From Craspedostauros australis (Eukaryota; Bacillariophyta; Bacillariophyceae; Mastogloiales; Achnanthaceae), in the NCBI GenBank assembly GCA_026770025.1, contig JAMXDE010000005.1, positions 2,046,001 through 2,110,000 of the forward strand: a stretch of 64,000 bases of DNA, read 5' to 3'. Under the pieces are notes generated by a model. That model did not search any database, was not told where the DNA came from, and saw only the letters and a list, made by a program, of their open reading frames with translations. The position numbers and the translations under genes are program-made. Numbering within the stretch: the first letter of the stretch is position 1; every line of letters begins with the position of its first letter. Of the stretch, positions 19,665 to 29,300 are shown piece by piece.

Positions 19665-21452
19665 TCAGCCGTAGCAATGATACAGATCGACGGATCCGTG
19701 CGGCGTGTGCGGACGAATGGGCGCGAACCGACGACGCCGACGACGGCGCGTGGCGGCCGTGGAGATGCCGCCCATGTTCCATCGCACGAGCGGGTTGGAT
19801 GACATCTTCTTGCGCTGCTGTTGCGTGCATTCCTTGAGGTACTGCAGCAGGAGCATGGAGGAGGACAGGGACGGTGAGTGGTGGGCGCCTGACGGCGATG
19901 ACGTCAGATCGGCGAGCTGGTACGGCGTGACCTTCGTCTTGGTCTCGACCATGAGGGCGGTGGGGTAGGCCTCGATGAGGACCTTCAGGACGTCATGACG
20001 CAGGTTGGCTTGGTTGCAGGCCAGATGCAACGGCAGGTAGCCCGTGCGGTCGGGGCATTGCAGGGCGCCGGGGTAGGCCTGGATGCAGGCACGGATGTTG
20101 CGCACGACGTGGCATGTGCCGTCATTCTCCGCGGTCGATGCGTCGTCCTCGATGGTGCCGATGCTGGAGGCGCACGACTGCGCGGTTGCCGAGACGGTGG
20201 AGGGCAGTTCATCGGATGCAGCGGGTGCGTTGCCGAGACTGCTGCCGACGCTGCCTCCACTTCCGACGCGCGTGGACTTGCGAGCGGCGGCCTTGAGGAG
20301 GTGGGAGGTGCAGTTGGGGTGGTATCGTCGCAGCGAGGTTCGCTTCTTGGTCTTCTGCGCGAGCTCGGGCATGAGCGTGTTGGACGATGAGCCGGGCACG
20401 TCCAGCCAGCAGCTCGCCGCCAGCAGATGCAGGGGCCAGCGTTCGCGGTGGTTTGCCTTTCGCGCGCCATCGGGGTTGGCGTCGAGCAGGAACTGGAAGA
20501 GGCTCTCTTGCTGGCCTTCCGTGACGTAGTCGCTGTGACCGCTTTGCGTCGCACCGTCGGCTCCCTTCATTTCGATGTGATGGTTCTGGTACATGGCGGC
20601 GTAGTGCAGTGGGAGGTTGCCCTGGCTGTCGGCCTGCAGGCCGGCCTCGGGGTAGGCGTCCAGGATGCACTTCGTGACTTGCAGGGAGCATCCCTTCAGA
20701 AGGCACATGTGCAACGGCAGACGCTTTCCCTTGGAGTCCGGGATGGCGGCGATGTTTGCTTGTCCGCAGGCGGATGCCTCCAACAGGGCGCTGACGACCC
20801 TGACGGGAAGCCGTGGGCCCACCTTGAGGATGAGGCGGTGCAGCATCGTGCCTTCCTCCTTCTCGCCTTGGCACGTGAGCAGGGACATCTTGTGCAGAAG
20901 CGAGTCTTTGTCGTCACGCTTGGCACCACCTTCGAATACGAACATGGCGATGAGATCGGACCACTTCTGTCGATCCATGGCCTTCGTCATGGCTTCCAGC
21001 GTGCATGGCTGTTTCTGTTCGGTCGGTGACACAGCGTGCAACGGAGATGCAAGGTCGATCGGTAGCGGCAAGATGTGCGATGGAACAGAGACGGACAGCG
21101 AGGTGGCTGGATGCGCCGCAACGGGGCTCCACACGCAACCCTCACGGTCCTCGCGCTGCTCCAGATCGTCGCTGTTGACGGAGCTTTCCGTTTCCGGCAT
21201 GATGCGCACCGTCTGTTGGCCTTGTGGGATGACCACCACGGAGATTGAGTTCTCTTCGTGCACCATCAGTTCGTGTGCGTTGTCGCTGTTGCTGCTAGTG
21301 TTGCTGGTTCGGTTGGTGGCTTCCAAGTCCTTGCTGGAGTTCGCACGCAGTTCGATGGCTTCAATGGAAGCGTCGGATGGGATGTAGGAGCGGCTTCCGA
21401 CTCGAAAGTTCTTGTGCTGCTGAATCGAACAACGATCTGGTGAGACTGTCAT
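19665..21452 (-). CDS. Ankyrin-repeat protein of the LPLH/AYP type
   Basis: 595 residues, single exon. ATG 21452 opens MTVSPDRCSIQQHKNF; the frame runs on to 21614 without a good ATG and through a tgtgtgctt repeat. Residues 1-190 are a polar leader. Ankyrin repeats follow: GKRLPLHMCLLKGCSLQVTK..LDAYPEAGLQ, QGNLPLHYAAMYQNHH, a longer spacer with a probable degenerate repeat (WPLHLLAASC), and after a Ser-rich insert TGYLPLHLACNQANLRHDV..LIEAYPTALM. This LPLH...AYP form is common in diatoms, where its roles are mostly unknown; protein-protein binding is inferred. The C-terminus has a seven-arginine cluster (TRRRRRRRF), a possible nuclear signal. No other domain seen. Confidence 0.82.
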   Translation of the reverse strand: MTVSPDRCSIQQHKNFRVGSRSYIPSDASIEAIELRANSSKDLEATNRTSNTSSNSDNAHELMVHEENSISVVVIPQGQQTVRIMPETESSVNSDDLEQREDREGCVWSPVAAHPATSLSVSVPSHILPLPIDLASPLHAVSPTEQKQPCTLEAMTKAMDRQKWSDLIAMFVFEGGAKRDDKDSLLHKMSLLTCQGEKEEGTMLHRLILKVGPRLPVRVVSALLEASACGQANIAAIPDSKGKRLPLHMCLLKGCSLQVTKCILDAYPEAGLQADSQGNLPLHYAAMYQNHHIEMKGADGATQSGHSDYVTEGQQESLFQFLLDANPDGARKANHRERWPLHLLAASCWLDVPGSSSNTLMPELAQKTKKRTSLRRYHPNCTSHLLKAAARKSTRVGSGGSVGSSLGNAPAASDELPSTVSATAQSCASSIGTIEDDASTAENDGTCHVVRNIRACIQAYPGALQCPDRTGYLPLHLACNQANLRHDVLKVLIEAYPTALMVETKTKVTPYQLADLTSSPSGAHHSPSLSSSMLLLQYLKECTQQQRKKMSSNPLVRWNMGGISTAATRRRRRRRFAPIRPHTPHGSVDLYHCYG

Positions 21453-23242
21453 GATCCAGTGGAGTCTGTGCTGGGCTTTTTGTGTGCTTGTGTGCTTGTG
21501 TGCCTGTGTGCCTGTGTGCTTGTGGGTGTGCTTGTGGTAGAGTATTAGCACACTGATTACGAGTACGTGTACGTGTACGAGCAACAATTGTATGGATGCT
21601 TCTGTGTCGTTCACTATCTGTGCTATTGTGACAGTGATGACGAGACACCACGGATTCGATCAGATGCGTGTGCGGAAAGGCAGTTGCGGCTTTACGATCA
21701 GGCCAACGCAAAGTGTGGAGAGCGCGTGTTTGGTTTTGCTTTTGTGTATGGACGTGTCAGCTGGAATGAACGGGGCAGATGCTGTCTTCAACGAGTATCG
21801 TGACGAATGGGCTGAGATGGCCGGAGAATTGGTGGTGGACGGACCAAGAAGACGAATTTCACGGATGTGTTCTGCGGGAAGATTGTGCGTCCCTGGTGAT
21901 GCAATTCGGCCTGCCTGGTGTCTGTTTCGTGTCAAGAGAGGAGACCGTTCAGGGATGTTGATGGCTGTCACCATAGGATGGTGGTTGTTGTGTCACGTCC
22001 ACTCGTGGAACACTGATAAGAATCTGTTTTGTAGTGGTGATGGAGATTCTCGAAAGGAGCGGAAGATGTGATCCTGTGACTTGGTTGGTGCGGGAAACGT
22101 TCGTTTTAGCGAGGGGGAGCGGATTGGATTGTGTTCAATTTGTGTGCGGTTGGTGAAGGGTGATCGTCTTAATTTTGGCTTGTGGGAGGGGAAGACAGAG
22201 AAAGTACTCGAAGTACAGCCCAAGATTGTGTGCGTGTTTGTGACAAGACAGCGTTCGGCCTAGGCAGGTGCGAGACATTTTGTGTGCTCTAACGCAAAGC
22301 GCATCTCCAATTTCGTTGGTGGAATGGTTGGGTGGACGCTGTTTGATTCGGTGCGGCTTCACACGTTTTCGCTTTCTCGCAAGGCGCAGCCCATTACGGA
22401 ACGACGCATGCAAACGCGTGCGACCCATGTTCCGCTTCTGCGGTTCACACTCGGTTTAGTGTGTGCGCTGTGTCAGAAATCAGGGACTGCCAACGCACCC
22501 TTCCAGAAGTGGATGTCTTGTTCTGCGACAGTTTGGTTCGCGCTGTCTTTCGCAAATCTCTGGTTGGGCCTTGCAAAATGTGATGCCGGAAGATTGGTTC
22601 ATTTTGAACGCGGAGTATCGATTCCGTGGCGTCAGAATCTCTGTCATTCAAGAACGCAAAGTCTTGGCGTTGTCATGAGGCTTATGTGCATGTTTATCCG
22701 CTGTGTTCCGACTACTATATATCTTCCTGAACTATCCTGGTCGCGGTCGGATTCGTGGGATCGCCAATGGATAGTACTTCAACACCTTTGTCCACAGAAA
22801 CGAAAATGCACTCTCCAAACCGTGTGTTGGGATCTCGGAGGAATTGGATCACGCAGAAGCAGAACGCGAAAGGGAAAGCTCGTGATTGTTCTTCTTCAAT
22901 GGTTGATTCGATCGACTTCTTCGGAACGAAATCGAGTTCTTGTCTTTCTTGTTGTCGGAGTGAATTTCGATCCATTCGATTCAAACAGAACGAAGCGACG
23001 GTTTGGACGCGCCAGAATGATGGCGGCAACAAACGAACGCGACAGCCAAACCCAAACAAAGAGACACGGCAGACGAGAACATCGGAATGAAGCAAGAAGA
23101 TTCCACAAACAATAAGAGGCCACAAACAAGACAACCATAGACAGAAAGGAAGAAGGACACAAGAAGAGTTGGACAACAGTAACACCAACAGAATCATCCA
23201 CCTCCATACTATACTTCCAACAACAACACAACAACAACAACC
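21453..23242. other. Intergenic, divergent promoter region
   Basis: 1.8 kb between the ankyrin gene and RAD1, transcribed apart. A 277-codon plus frame (22282-23115) and smaller ones exist but show no family, no usable start context and biased composition. An acaacaacaacacaacaac run lies directly before the RAD1 ATG. Confidence 0.5.
21481..21537. repeat. tgtgcttg-type microsatellite
   Basis: Degenerate TG-rich units (tgtgtgcttg, tgtgtgcctg) just upstream of the ankyrin gene start, in its 5' leader; translated on the minus strand they give the His/Lys/Thr run of the apparent N-terminal extension, which argues against that extension being protein. Confidence 0.8.
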
Positions 23243-25930
23243 ATGTCCCTTGCAGCCACAGCATCAGGAAGATCATCACTGGATGATCAAGGCCCGCAGA
23301 CATCAACTGAACTGGTGTCAAAGGCATCCAGAGTGGATCCAATGGATTGCGACGATGGTGACGATGGCGACAATGGCGAGAGCCAGAATGGCATGCCAAC
23401 TGCGAGATTGGGAGCCAGCGCGGCCATGGCAATGCCTCCGTCACATTCGCAGCCAGAACACCTCGTCCAGCTGCGCTGCGAGTCGGCGCGCAACATGGCC
23501 ACCCTGCTGCACTGCCTGAAGGACGTCTCCGCCGTTGCCTCCACCACCGATGAGCACCAGCAACAGCAGCGCTTCAAGAGCAGACGCACCAGCTCCCGCC
23601 ACCGCATGCAGCCCGTCAGCGTGTACTGCACGCCAAAGGGCCTCACGTTCCACGTCTCCACCACCAGCAAGCAGTCGCAGGCATCCGTCGAGTGGCCAGC
23701 GGGATTGTGCAGCTTCTACGAGGTCTGCTCCAATCCCATCGACACCACGCAAGGCACGAACCAGACGGACATGCTCAACAGCGACGGCGGCGAGTTCTGC
23801 GTCAACCTCACCACCTTGCTGGATTGCATGTCGATCGTCGTGGACAACAACACGCACCAATCCAGCGTGTCCGGCGGCGGCAAGCGCAGCCTGCCCGTGG
23901 AGATGTCCTGGAGCTATTCGATGGAACGAGAGCTGCTCAAGATGGAGCTGGATCCGCATGGCGCATCCGCCGGACACAGCTGGTTGTGCACGGCTGCCAT
24001 TCCGGGCATGGAACCACCGGATGATTCGGATCAAGCCTCGAATCACACGCGCAACATGGTCACGGTCTTCGCGTCGCATCCGGTAACGGCGTGCATCCTG
24101 GCGCCATCGCAGCTGTTCGAAGGCATCGTGACGGAGCTGCAGATGGCATCCGGTGCGACCACAGTCACCATTCGCATGGGATACTTGGGTCATTCGACGA
24201 ACACGCGTTCCAGCAGAAGCCGTCGCGGTGGCGGTCACAACGACCGTCTCGTCTTGGAATTCGTCGCCAAGGGATACACCGGCCAGTGCGTCATGCAGCT
24301 GACGGACACCTCGGGGACATGGACGTTGAACAAGGACGCCGTCGCGATGCACAGCAACGGCAGCGAGGATGACAATCAATCATTGCGATCCAATCATCCC
24401 GAGTACATCCAGCATTCCTATTCGCTGGCCTCCGTGCTGCAGTCCATGCGGCCGTTGGATTTGGCACAAGAAACTTGCCTCTCCATCAACGCCGTGGGCA
24501 TGATGGCTGTCCAGCACCGCATCCTGTTTGACAACGCCAGTCCGGAAGATGAACAATCCACACCTGCCTTCTGCGATTTCGTCCTCTGCTCGTTGCGCAA
24601 TGACGACGATGACAGCGACAACGACGGCGGCGGTGCCGTGTTTGGCAGAGGCGATCTCGATGATTTCCTCGATGCTTCTCAGAGCTCTCGTGGGATCGTG
24701 AGCGCAGGAGCATCCAGCACTGCCGATGGTGATGGTGATAGACACAGGTACGGCACTCATGATGGCGATGATGAAGATGCCAATATCGTCGGCATGGATG
24801 GCGATGACGATGACGATGTGGACAACGATGCCGTAGGTGTGCGCGCAACAGGATCAAGCCCAGGTTCAAGCCGAAGCAAAACATCATCTCAGCGCAAGCG
24901 AAAGCAAACGCAAAAGAGCACGAACACAAATACAAACACAAACACTTCTCAATCACAGACAACGGTGTCAGCCGACAATGATGACAGCACTCTACCGTCG
25001 CATCAGTCCGACATGAACGCATCCGGATTCAGCAGATCCAGTCCCATAACACGCTCAACGCGTTCCACTCCCTCAAACAAGTCCAAGGGTGATGTTTCTG
25101 TGTCGGCTGGATCGAACCGGCGTGCAAGGAAGCGTGCCACTGGAAGCAGCAGCAACAGCAACAAGGGAAGTCAGCGTGTCAGCACCACAGAAGATGACAA
25201 GACGAGAACAGACGACGAAGAGTACGAATTTGATGACAACTACGGCAAGAGCCAACAGCAGAGTGGTGATGAAGAAGAGGAGGAGGAGGAAGAAGAAGAA
25301 ACGCAAGTGGATCCACCAGTGGCAGCTCCATTATTTGGAACCGTCGCATCCATTGCGGAACCATCCACATCCGCTACCCAACGTCGCCAGCGTCGTCGCT
25401 TGGATGGGCGGTCCAGCAGTGCAAGCAACGCCGACTCCAAGCGACCTGGCCGAACATCCAGCAAGTCCATGCAGAGCTCCCAAACACCAGCATCATCCGC
25501 CACGACCCAAACACCAGCGACTCCCAACACCCCTCGCGGTTCGGCCTCCAGCCCATCCAAGCGCAAGACACGCAGCGCCACGAAGAAGAGGAGAGGCTCC
25601 GATGCGGACGGTGAAGACGGCAAGGCCAACAGCAACGATGGTGACAATCTGTCCGTCGATCTGTTTGGAGGCGACAGCGATGAGTCGGACTTGGACGATG
25701 ATGACATGGATGACGACGAGGACGACATGAACGAAGACGAGGAGGAAGATGGCGACAACGATGATGACGATTACGATGGCGAAGAAGACCAAGACGGTGA
25801 AGCGACTGTGAGCGCCGAAGGGACAGATCTCACATCGTCAGCACAAGGCAACAGAAGCAGCAAACGCCGCAGCCGTCGATCGTATGCGGAGGATCGTTAC
25901 TGCTCATCTCCGGAGATGGTCTATGATTAA
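23243..25930 (+). CDS. RAD1: RAD1 checkpoint clamp subunit with long acidic tail
   Basis: Subunit of the PCNA-like Rad9-Rad1-Hus1 clamp loaded at damaged DNA to trigger checkpoint kinase signalling. The fold is seen in order: LVQLRCESARNMATLLHCLKD (about 75-95), YCTPKGLTFHVS, FCVNLTTLLDCMSIVV (the strongest match to Rad1's INLTVLLDCLSIF), a second PCNA-like half with CILAPSQLFEGIVTELQM, VTIRMGYLG, LVLEFVAKGYTGQCVMQL, YSLASVLQSMRPL..A..TCLSIN..GMMAVQH, ending in FCDFVLCSL (about 450). Human RAD1 stops there (282 residues); this product is 895. Residues 455-895 are a Ser/Asp/Glu/Lys-rich disordered tail with several acidic runs and basic NLS-like clusters. Start ATG 23243 has acaaccATG context. 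Single exon. Confidence 0.9.
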   Translation: MSLAATASGRSSLDDQGPQTSTELVSKASRVDPMDCDDGDDGDNGESQNGMPTARLGASAAMAMPPSHSQPEHLVQLRCESARNMATLLHCLKDVSAVASTTDEHQQQQRFKSRRTSSRHRMQPVSVYCTPKGLTFHVSTTSKQSQASVEWPAGLCSFYEVCSNPIDTTQGTNQTDMLNSDGGEFCVNLTTLLDCMSIVVDNNTHQSSVSGGGKRSLPVEMSWSYSMERELLKMELDPHGASAGHSWLCTAAIPGMEPPDDSDQASNHTRNMVTVFASHPVTACILAPSQLFEGIVTELQMASGATTVTIRMGYLGHSTNTRSSRSRRGGGHNDRLVLEFVAKGYTGQCVMQLTDTSGTWTLNKDAVAMHSNGSEDDNQSLRSNHPEYIQHSYSLASVLQSMRPLDLAQETCLSINAVGMMAVQHRILFDNASPEDEQSTPAFCDFVLCSLRNDDDDSDNDGGGAVFGRGDLDDFLDASQSSRGIVSAGASSTADGDGDRHRYGTHDGDDEDANIVGMDGDDDDDVDNDAVGVRATGSSPGSSRSKTSSQRKRKQTQKSTNTNTNTNTSQSQTTVSADNDDSTLPSHQSDMNASGFSRSSPITRSTRSTPSNKSKGDVSVSAGSNRRARKRATGSSSNSNKGSQRVSTTEDDKTRTDDEEYEFDDNYGKSQQQSGDEEEEEEEEEETQVDPPVAAPLFGTVASIAEPSTSATQRRQRRRLDGRSSSASNADSKRPGRTSSKSMQSSQTPASSATTQTPATPNTPRGSASSPSKRKTRSATKKRRGSDADGEDGKANSNDGDNLSVDLFGGDSDESDLDDDDMDDDEDDMNEDEEEDGDNDDDDYDGEEDQDGEATVSAEGTDLTSSAQGNRSSKRRSRRSYAEDRYCSSPEMVYD

Positions 25931-27284
25931 TTGTATTTTATTATTAGTAGGTACTATGACATATGGAAATACTGTACGTATGCAAGAGCACGGCGATGCA
26001 AGAGCACGGCGATGCAAGAGCAGAACATGGCCTACGACCTGTGAGTATTGCGACTCAGCTTCGCGAAAGTCGGTATGACAGGCCCAATTTGTGAGCACCG
26101 ATGTTGGGAGGGTGTTGCACACACAAATGGTTCCCCCATAACATGTTGTTCGTATGACGTCATTGCGTCACCTTCACCTGAGAACTGAAAAGCATCTCCA
26201 ACATCAAGATCGATCTACGTACCGGCTCTTGTTGCGTCATCATGTGTCAGTTGTGTAAATGTTGTGTCTTGTGTGAGGTTACAGGAACGTCAACTCGCGG
26301 GTGTGCCAAGGAGAGAAAGAAAGCTCATGGTCGTGCACACGAATGGCTGTCAACCTCATAGTAGTACTCGCTTGTAGCAGTGCGCCAATGCGTCATTTTA
26401 GACTCCTGTTTTGCACGTTTCCTGTTGCGTCCGATGGTTGGGGAGCCGCTCTCCGATCTATCCTCAACAGCGTCGGTATCGTGCGTAATAGTACCGGTGT
26501 GGACGTTATCATGCATCCGAACAGCCATGAGAACCAACAAGCACGCACATGGTCCACAGATCTTCTCTGATCTCTCTCTCTCTCGCACACACACTTGTCT
26601 TTGTGTCAGTCAGCATTGCCCCTGTTTACTGACAACGATTGAGTCACACAGACACGAATACATCAATGTTTTTGGTGAGATTGTTCGTGTGTTGCATCGG
26701 CAGGCTCGTGTCCGCGTTCGCGCACCCGGCCACCCAAGAGCGCCTGAGTCGTTTTTCAATGACGCTGGCCTTGTCTCATGACGATACTGCGACAGGCAAG
26801 GACCAATGGAGGCTCACGATTGATTGGTTGAATGACGAAGGTGAGCGGAAGTTGGGAAATGATTTTTGTGGAGAGCCGCCGACAACGAGAATGGCGGCAC
26901 ATTGATGGGCAGAAGAGAAACAAATGAACACGTGCATGTGCACAAGAGCCATTGGTGCGTACGACTGCTCGTGTCATAGGTACTAGACGACGCTCAACTC
27001 TGCTCTCCTCTGCTCAGGTGGGCCGTATCTGCGGAGAGGGAGAGGAGCTGAGCAGAGACGCTCCCACTCACCAACCTCACTTCGTATCACACGATCGCTC
27101 ATCTCGTCTCGTCTCGTTGCATCAGATCAGCACATCAGATCGTTCCAGAAGCATTGGGATCACAAGCATCCCTCTGTATTCGTCCAAGCATTGATCGTTC
27201 CGCACATTCTTCTCATCTGCCACCGACCACAGCTAGCTATCAGGAGCAACATACAACATATAATATATAATATAGAATACAACC
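25931..27284. other. Intergenic
   Basis: 1.35 kb between two plus-strand genes. An AT-rich attgtattttattattag patch after the RAD1 stop may be its 3' signal; a 16-bp repeat, a tctctctctctc run near 26570 and ataatatataatatagaatac just before the next ATG are the only patterns seen. Confidence 0.5.
25982..26022. repeat. 16-bp tandem repeat, 2.5 copies
   Basis: Unit gcaagagcacggcgat at 25982-25997 and 25998-26013 plus a partial copy, about 50 bp after the RAD1 stop codon, in the likely 3' UTR. Confidence 0.88.
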
Positions 27285-29300
27285 ATGATGAGAGATGCAA
27301 CTCTGCTGAAGCACCGCTTTGCTTCCGCAGGCACAGAGAGCGGCACCAGCACACCAGCGTGCAGCATTGCGCTGTCGTCGAAACAGCACAAGCCGCAGTA
27401 CGGCAGGGAGAGCTTCTCCGCTCTCAACCACACCAGCGACGATACATTCTCGGTCGCGACCGCCGCAACGGCCAGCCATTCCACTCTGCACGATCACGGC
27501 AGCGATAGCACCAACAATGATGGCGACGACGATATCTACGTGCGTGCATCCAGGTTGACGAACGGCAAGGACCCAAGGACGAAGCAGCGCCATCGAGACT
27601 TGCTGCCAAGTCGAGTCTTCAAAGGGCGCGCCTTCTCGTCGGTGTCGTCCTTGTGGAAGATGTGGGTCAGTGCGCTCGTGCTGTGTGCGGTGATCCTCGT
27701 TGTCGTCAGTCAGATGTCCAAGTCGTCAGATCGTACCAACGGTTTTGCGCGAAGGACCCTGATGGCCGATCACGATACTGCGGATGCCAACACGCAAAGG
27801 ACCGAGAGTGTGGCAACCTCCGCAAGTGCGGTTGCAAACGTGACATCCGATGGGGAAGATACCAGACGTTCCCATCTGCGTGTGTCGTCCACGGCTCACG
27901 CGCAGACCGAATATTACACGCCACGAACGTACTACCACGAGCTGCGAACGAAAGTGCGTGCGGCCAAGCCAGGTCGCAGCATATCAACGCCCGACCAACC
28001 GACCTACCTGCCGACACGGCCAAGAACCGTCGGTGTCTATTTCGATGCCAACCTGCCCAATACGATCGCTGGAATAGAAATCATCGATCCCAACATGATC
28101 CTGAGACCGAGCCTGCGTCTGGATCCGTTGAACACAGAGAGATCCGACGGTCAGGAAGCGCAGTTCTTCGATCTTACTTCCCAATCCAGCGACGACGGCG
28201 ACGCCTGGGATGATGGTTCGCCTGATCCCGTCGAGTACAACGACTGCAAGCTGCAGCAGGATTGGCAGAAGAAGTCCTTCCCAACCTGCAACATCGTCCT
28301 GGAGCAGGACATGACGTCTGCCAACCCGGACAACATCAAGGACACACACGCGCCGGTGAAGTTTCTCGCTCACGGCTTTTGGAGGGACGTTTGGCGTGTG
28401 AAGGCAGATCTGAGAGAGGAGGATAGCTACGGAGGCAGGTCGGTGCTGAAGACCCTGCGCTACGAACACGATTTCATCGAACGCAACGCCGAGCGCCATC
28501 GCATCGACGCGTTGGCCATGGAACGGTTGACGCACTCACCCTACATCATGGACATCTACGCCTTCTGTGGCAACTCGGGTCTCTTCGAGTACGCGGACTC
28601 CGGATCCATCGGGGACGTCGTATTCGACGAAGAGGAGGAGGAGAAGCAGAACTGGACCTCCTTGGAACGCTTCACGGCTGCTTACCAGGCCACTGCAGGT
28701 GTGGCGGCCTTCCACAACATCGACGGAAATGGCGTGGCCAGCATTGCGCACACCGACATCTCCACCTCGCAGTTTGTCTACGTGTCGCAGCAGGGCGTGT
28801 ACAAGCTCAACGACTTCAACCGCGCCAAGTTCATCACGCAGGACACGAAGACTGGGGAATCCTGCCCATTCACGGTGCCCGGCAATCCGGGCATCTTCCG
28901 GTCGCCCGAGGAGTATTCGGAGACGTACCCGTACATCGAGACCGAGAAGGTGGACGTCTACAGCCTTGGCAACGTGATGTACGCCATCCTCACGGGTCTG
29001 TGGCCCTTCGACGACAATGAGGACAGCTCGGATGTTCGGGACTTGATCCGCAAAGGAAAGAGGCCTCCGATCCCAGACGAATTTATCGACAGCGGAGATC
29101 CCTATTATCAATCCTTGGTGGAATCCATCGCCATGGCATGGCGTCAGGATGCCAACAAACGTGCGTCAGCCCAAGAGATCCTCCATCACATGGACGGGGT
29201 GCGTGACCGGCAGCAGAAGCACGAACACAAGCATGAACACAAGCATGAACACAAGCACGAACACGAACACAAGCAGGGACACAAGCACACGGCTATTTAA
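27285..29300 (+). CDS. Single-pass membrane protein with divergent kinase domain
   Basis: 671 residues, single exon, acaaccATG context. Residues 1-124 are polar; one helix (about 126-143, WVSALVLCAVILVVVSQ) would anchor it, with Arg/Lys mostly before the helix. Then a low-complexity stem and a protein-kinase fold from about 345 to 645: ATP-binding Lys389 in VLKTLRYE, catalytic loop HTDISTSQF with D491, metal-loop DFN (510-512, in KLNDFNRAKF), FRSPEEYSETYPYIETEKVDVYSLGNVMYAILTG. Differences from a canonical kinase: HRD is HTD, the loop Lys is Ser, the loop Asn is Gln, DFG is DFN, and no clear Gly-rich loop is seen. A group with HTDI..SQF and LNDFNR is familiar to me from diatoms. The tail repeats HEHK units and is very His-rich. 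Activity is uncertain; a pseudokinase or secretory-pathway kinase is possible. Confidence 0.8.
   Translation: MMRDATLLKHRFASAGTESGTSTPACSIALSSKQHKPQYGRESFSALNHTSDDTFSVATAATASHSTLHDHGSDSTNNDGDDDIYVRASRLTNGKDPRTKQRHRDLLPSRVFKGRAFSSVSSLWKMWVSALVLCAVILVVVSQMSKSSDRTNGFARRTLMADHDTADANTQRTESVATSASAVANVTSDGEDTRRSHLRVSSTAHAQTEYYTPRTYYHELRTKVRAAKPGRSISTPDQPTYLPTRPRTVGVYFDANLPNTIAGIEIIDPNMILRPSLRLDPLNTERSDGQEAQFFDLTSQSSDDGDAWDDGSPDPVEYNDCKLQQDWQKKSFPTCNIVLEQDMTSANPDNIKDTHAPVKFLAHGFWRDVWRVKADLREEDSYGGRSVLKTLRYEHDFIERNAERHRIDALAMERLTHSPYIMDIYAFCGNSGLFEYADSGSIGDVVFDEEEEEKQNWTSLERFTAAYQATAGVAAFHNIDGNGVASIAHTDISTSQFVYVSQQGVYKLNDFNRAKFITQDTKTGESCPFTVPGNPGIFRSPEEYSETYPYIETEKVDVYSLGNVMYAILTGLWPFDDNEDSSDVRDLIRKGKRPPIPDEFIDSGDPYYQSLVESIAMAWRQDANKRASAQEILHHMDGVRDRQQKHEHKHEHKHEHKHEHEHKQGHKHTAI
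29214..29287 (+). repeat. His-Glu-Lys coding repeat
   Basis: A 12-bp unit cacgaacacaag / catgaacacaag, repeated about five times with drift, encodes HEHK repeats at the extreme C-terminus of the kinase-like protein. It ends 10 codons before the stop. Confidence 0.9.

Noticed and set aside
22282-23115. 277-codon plus frame between ankyrin gene and RAD1
   Set aside because: Cys/Trp/Arg-rich composition unlike coding DNA here and no recognisable domain.
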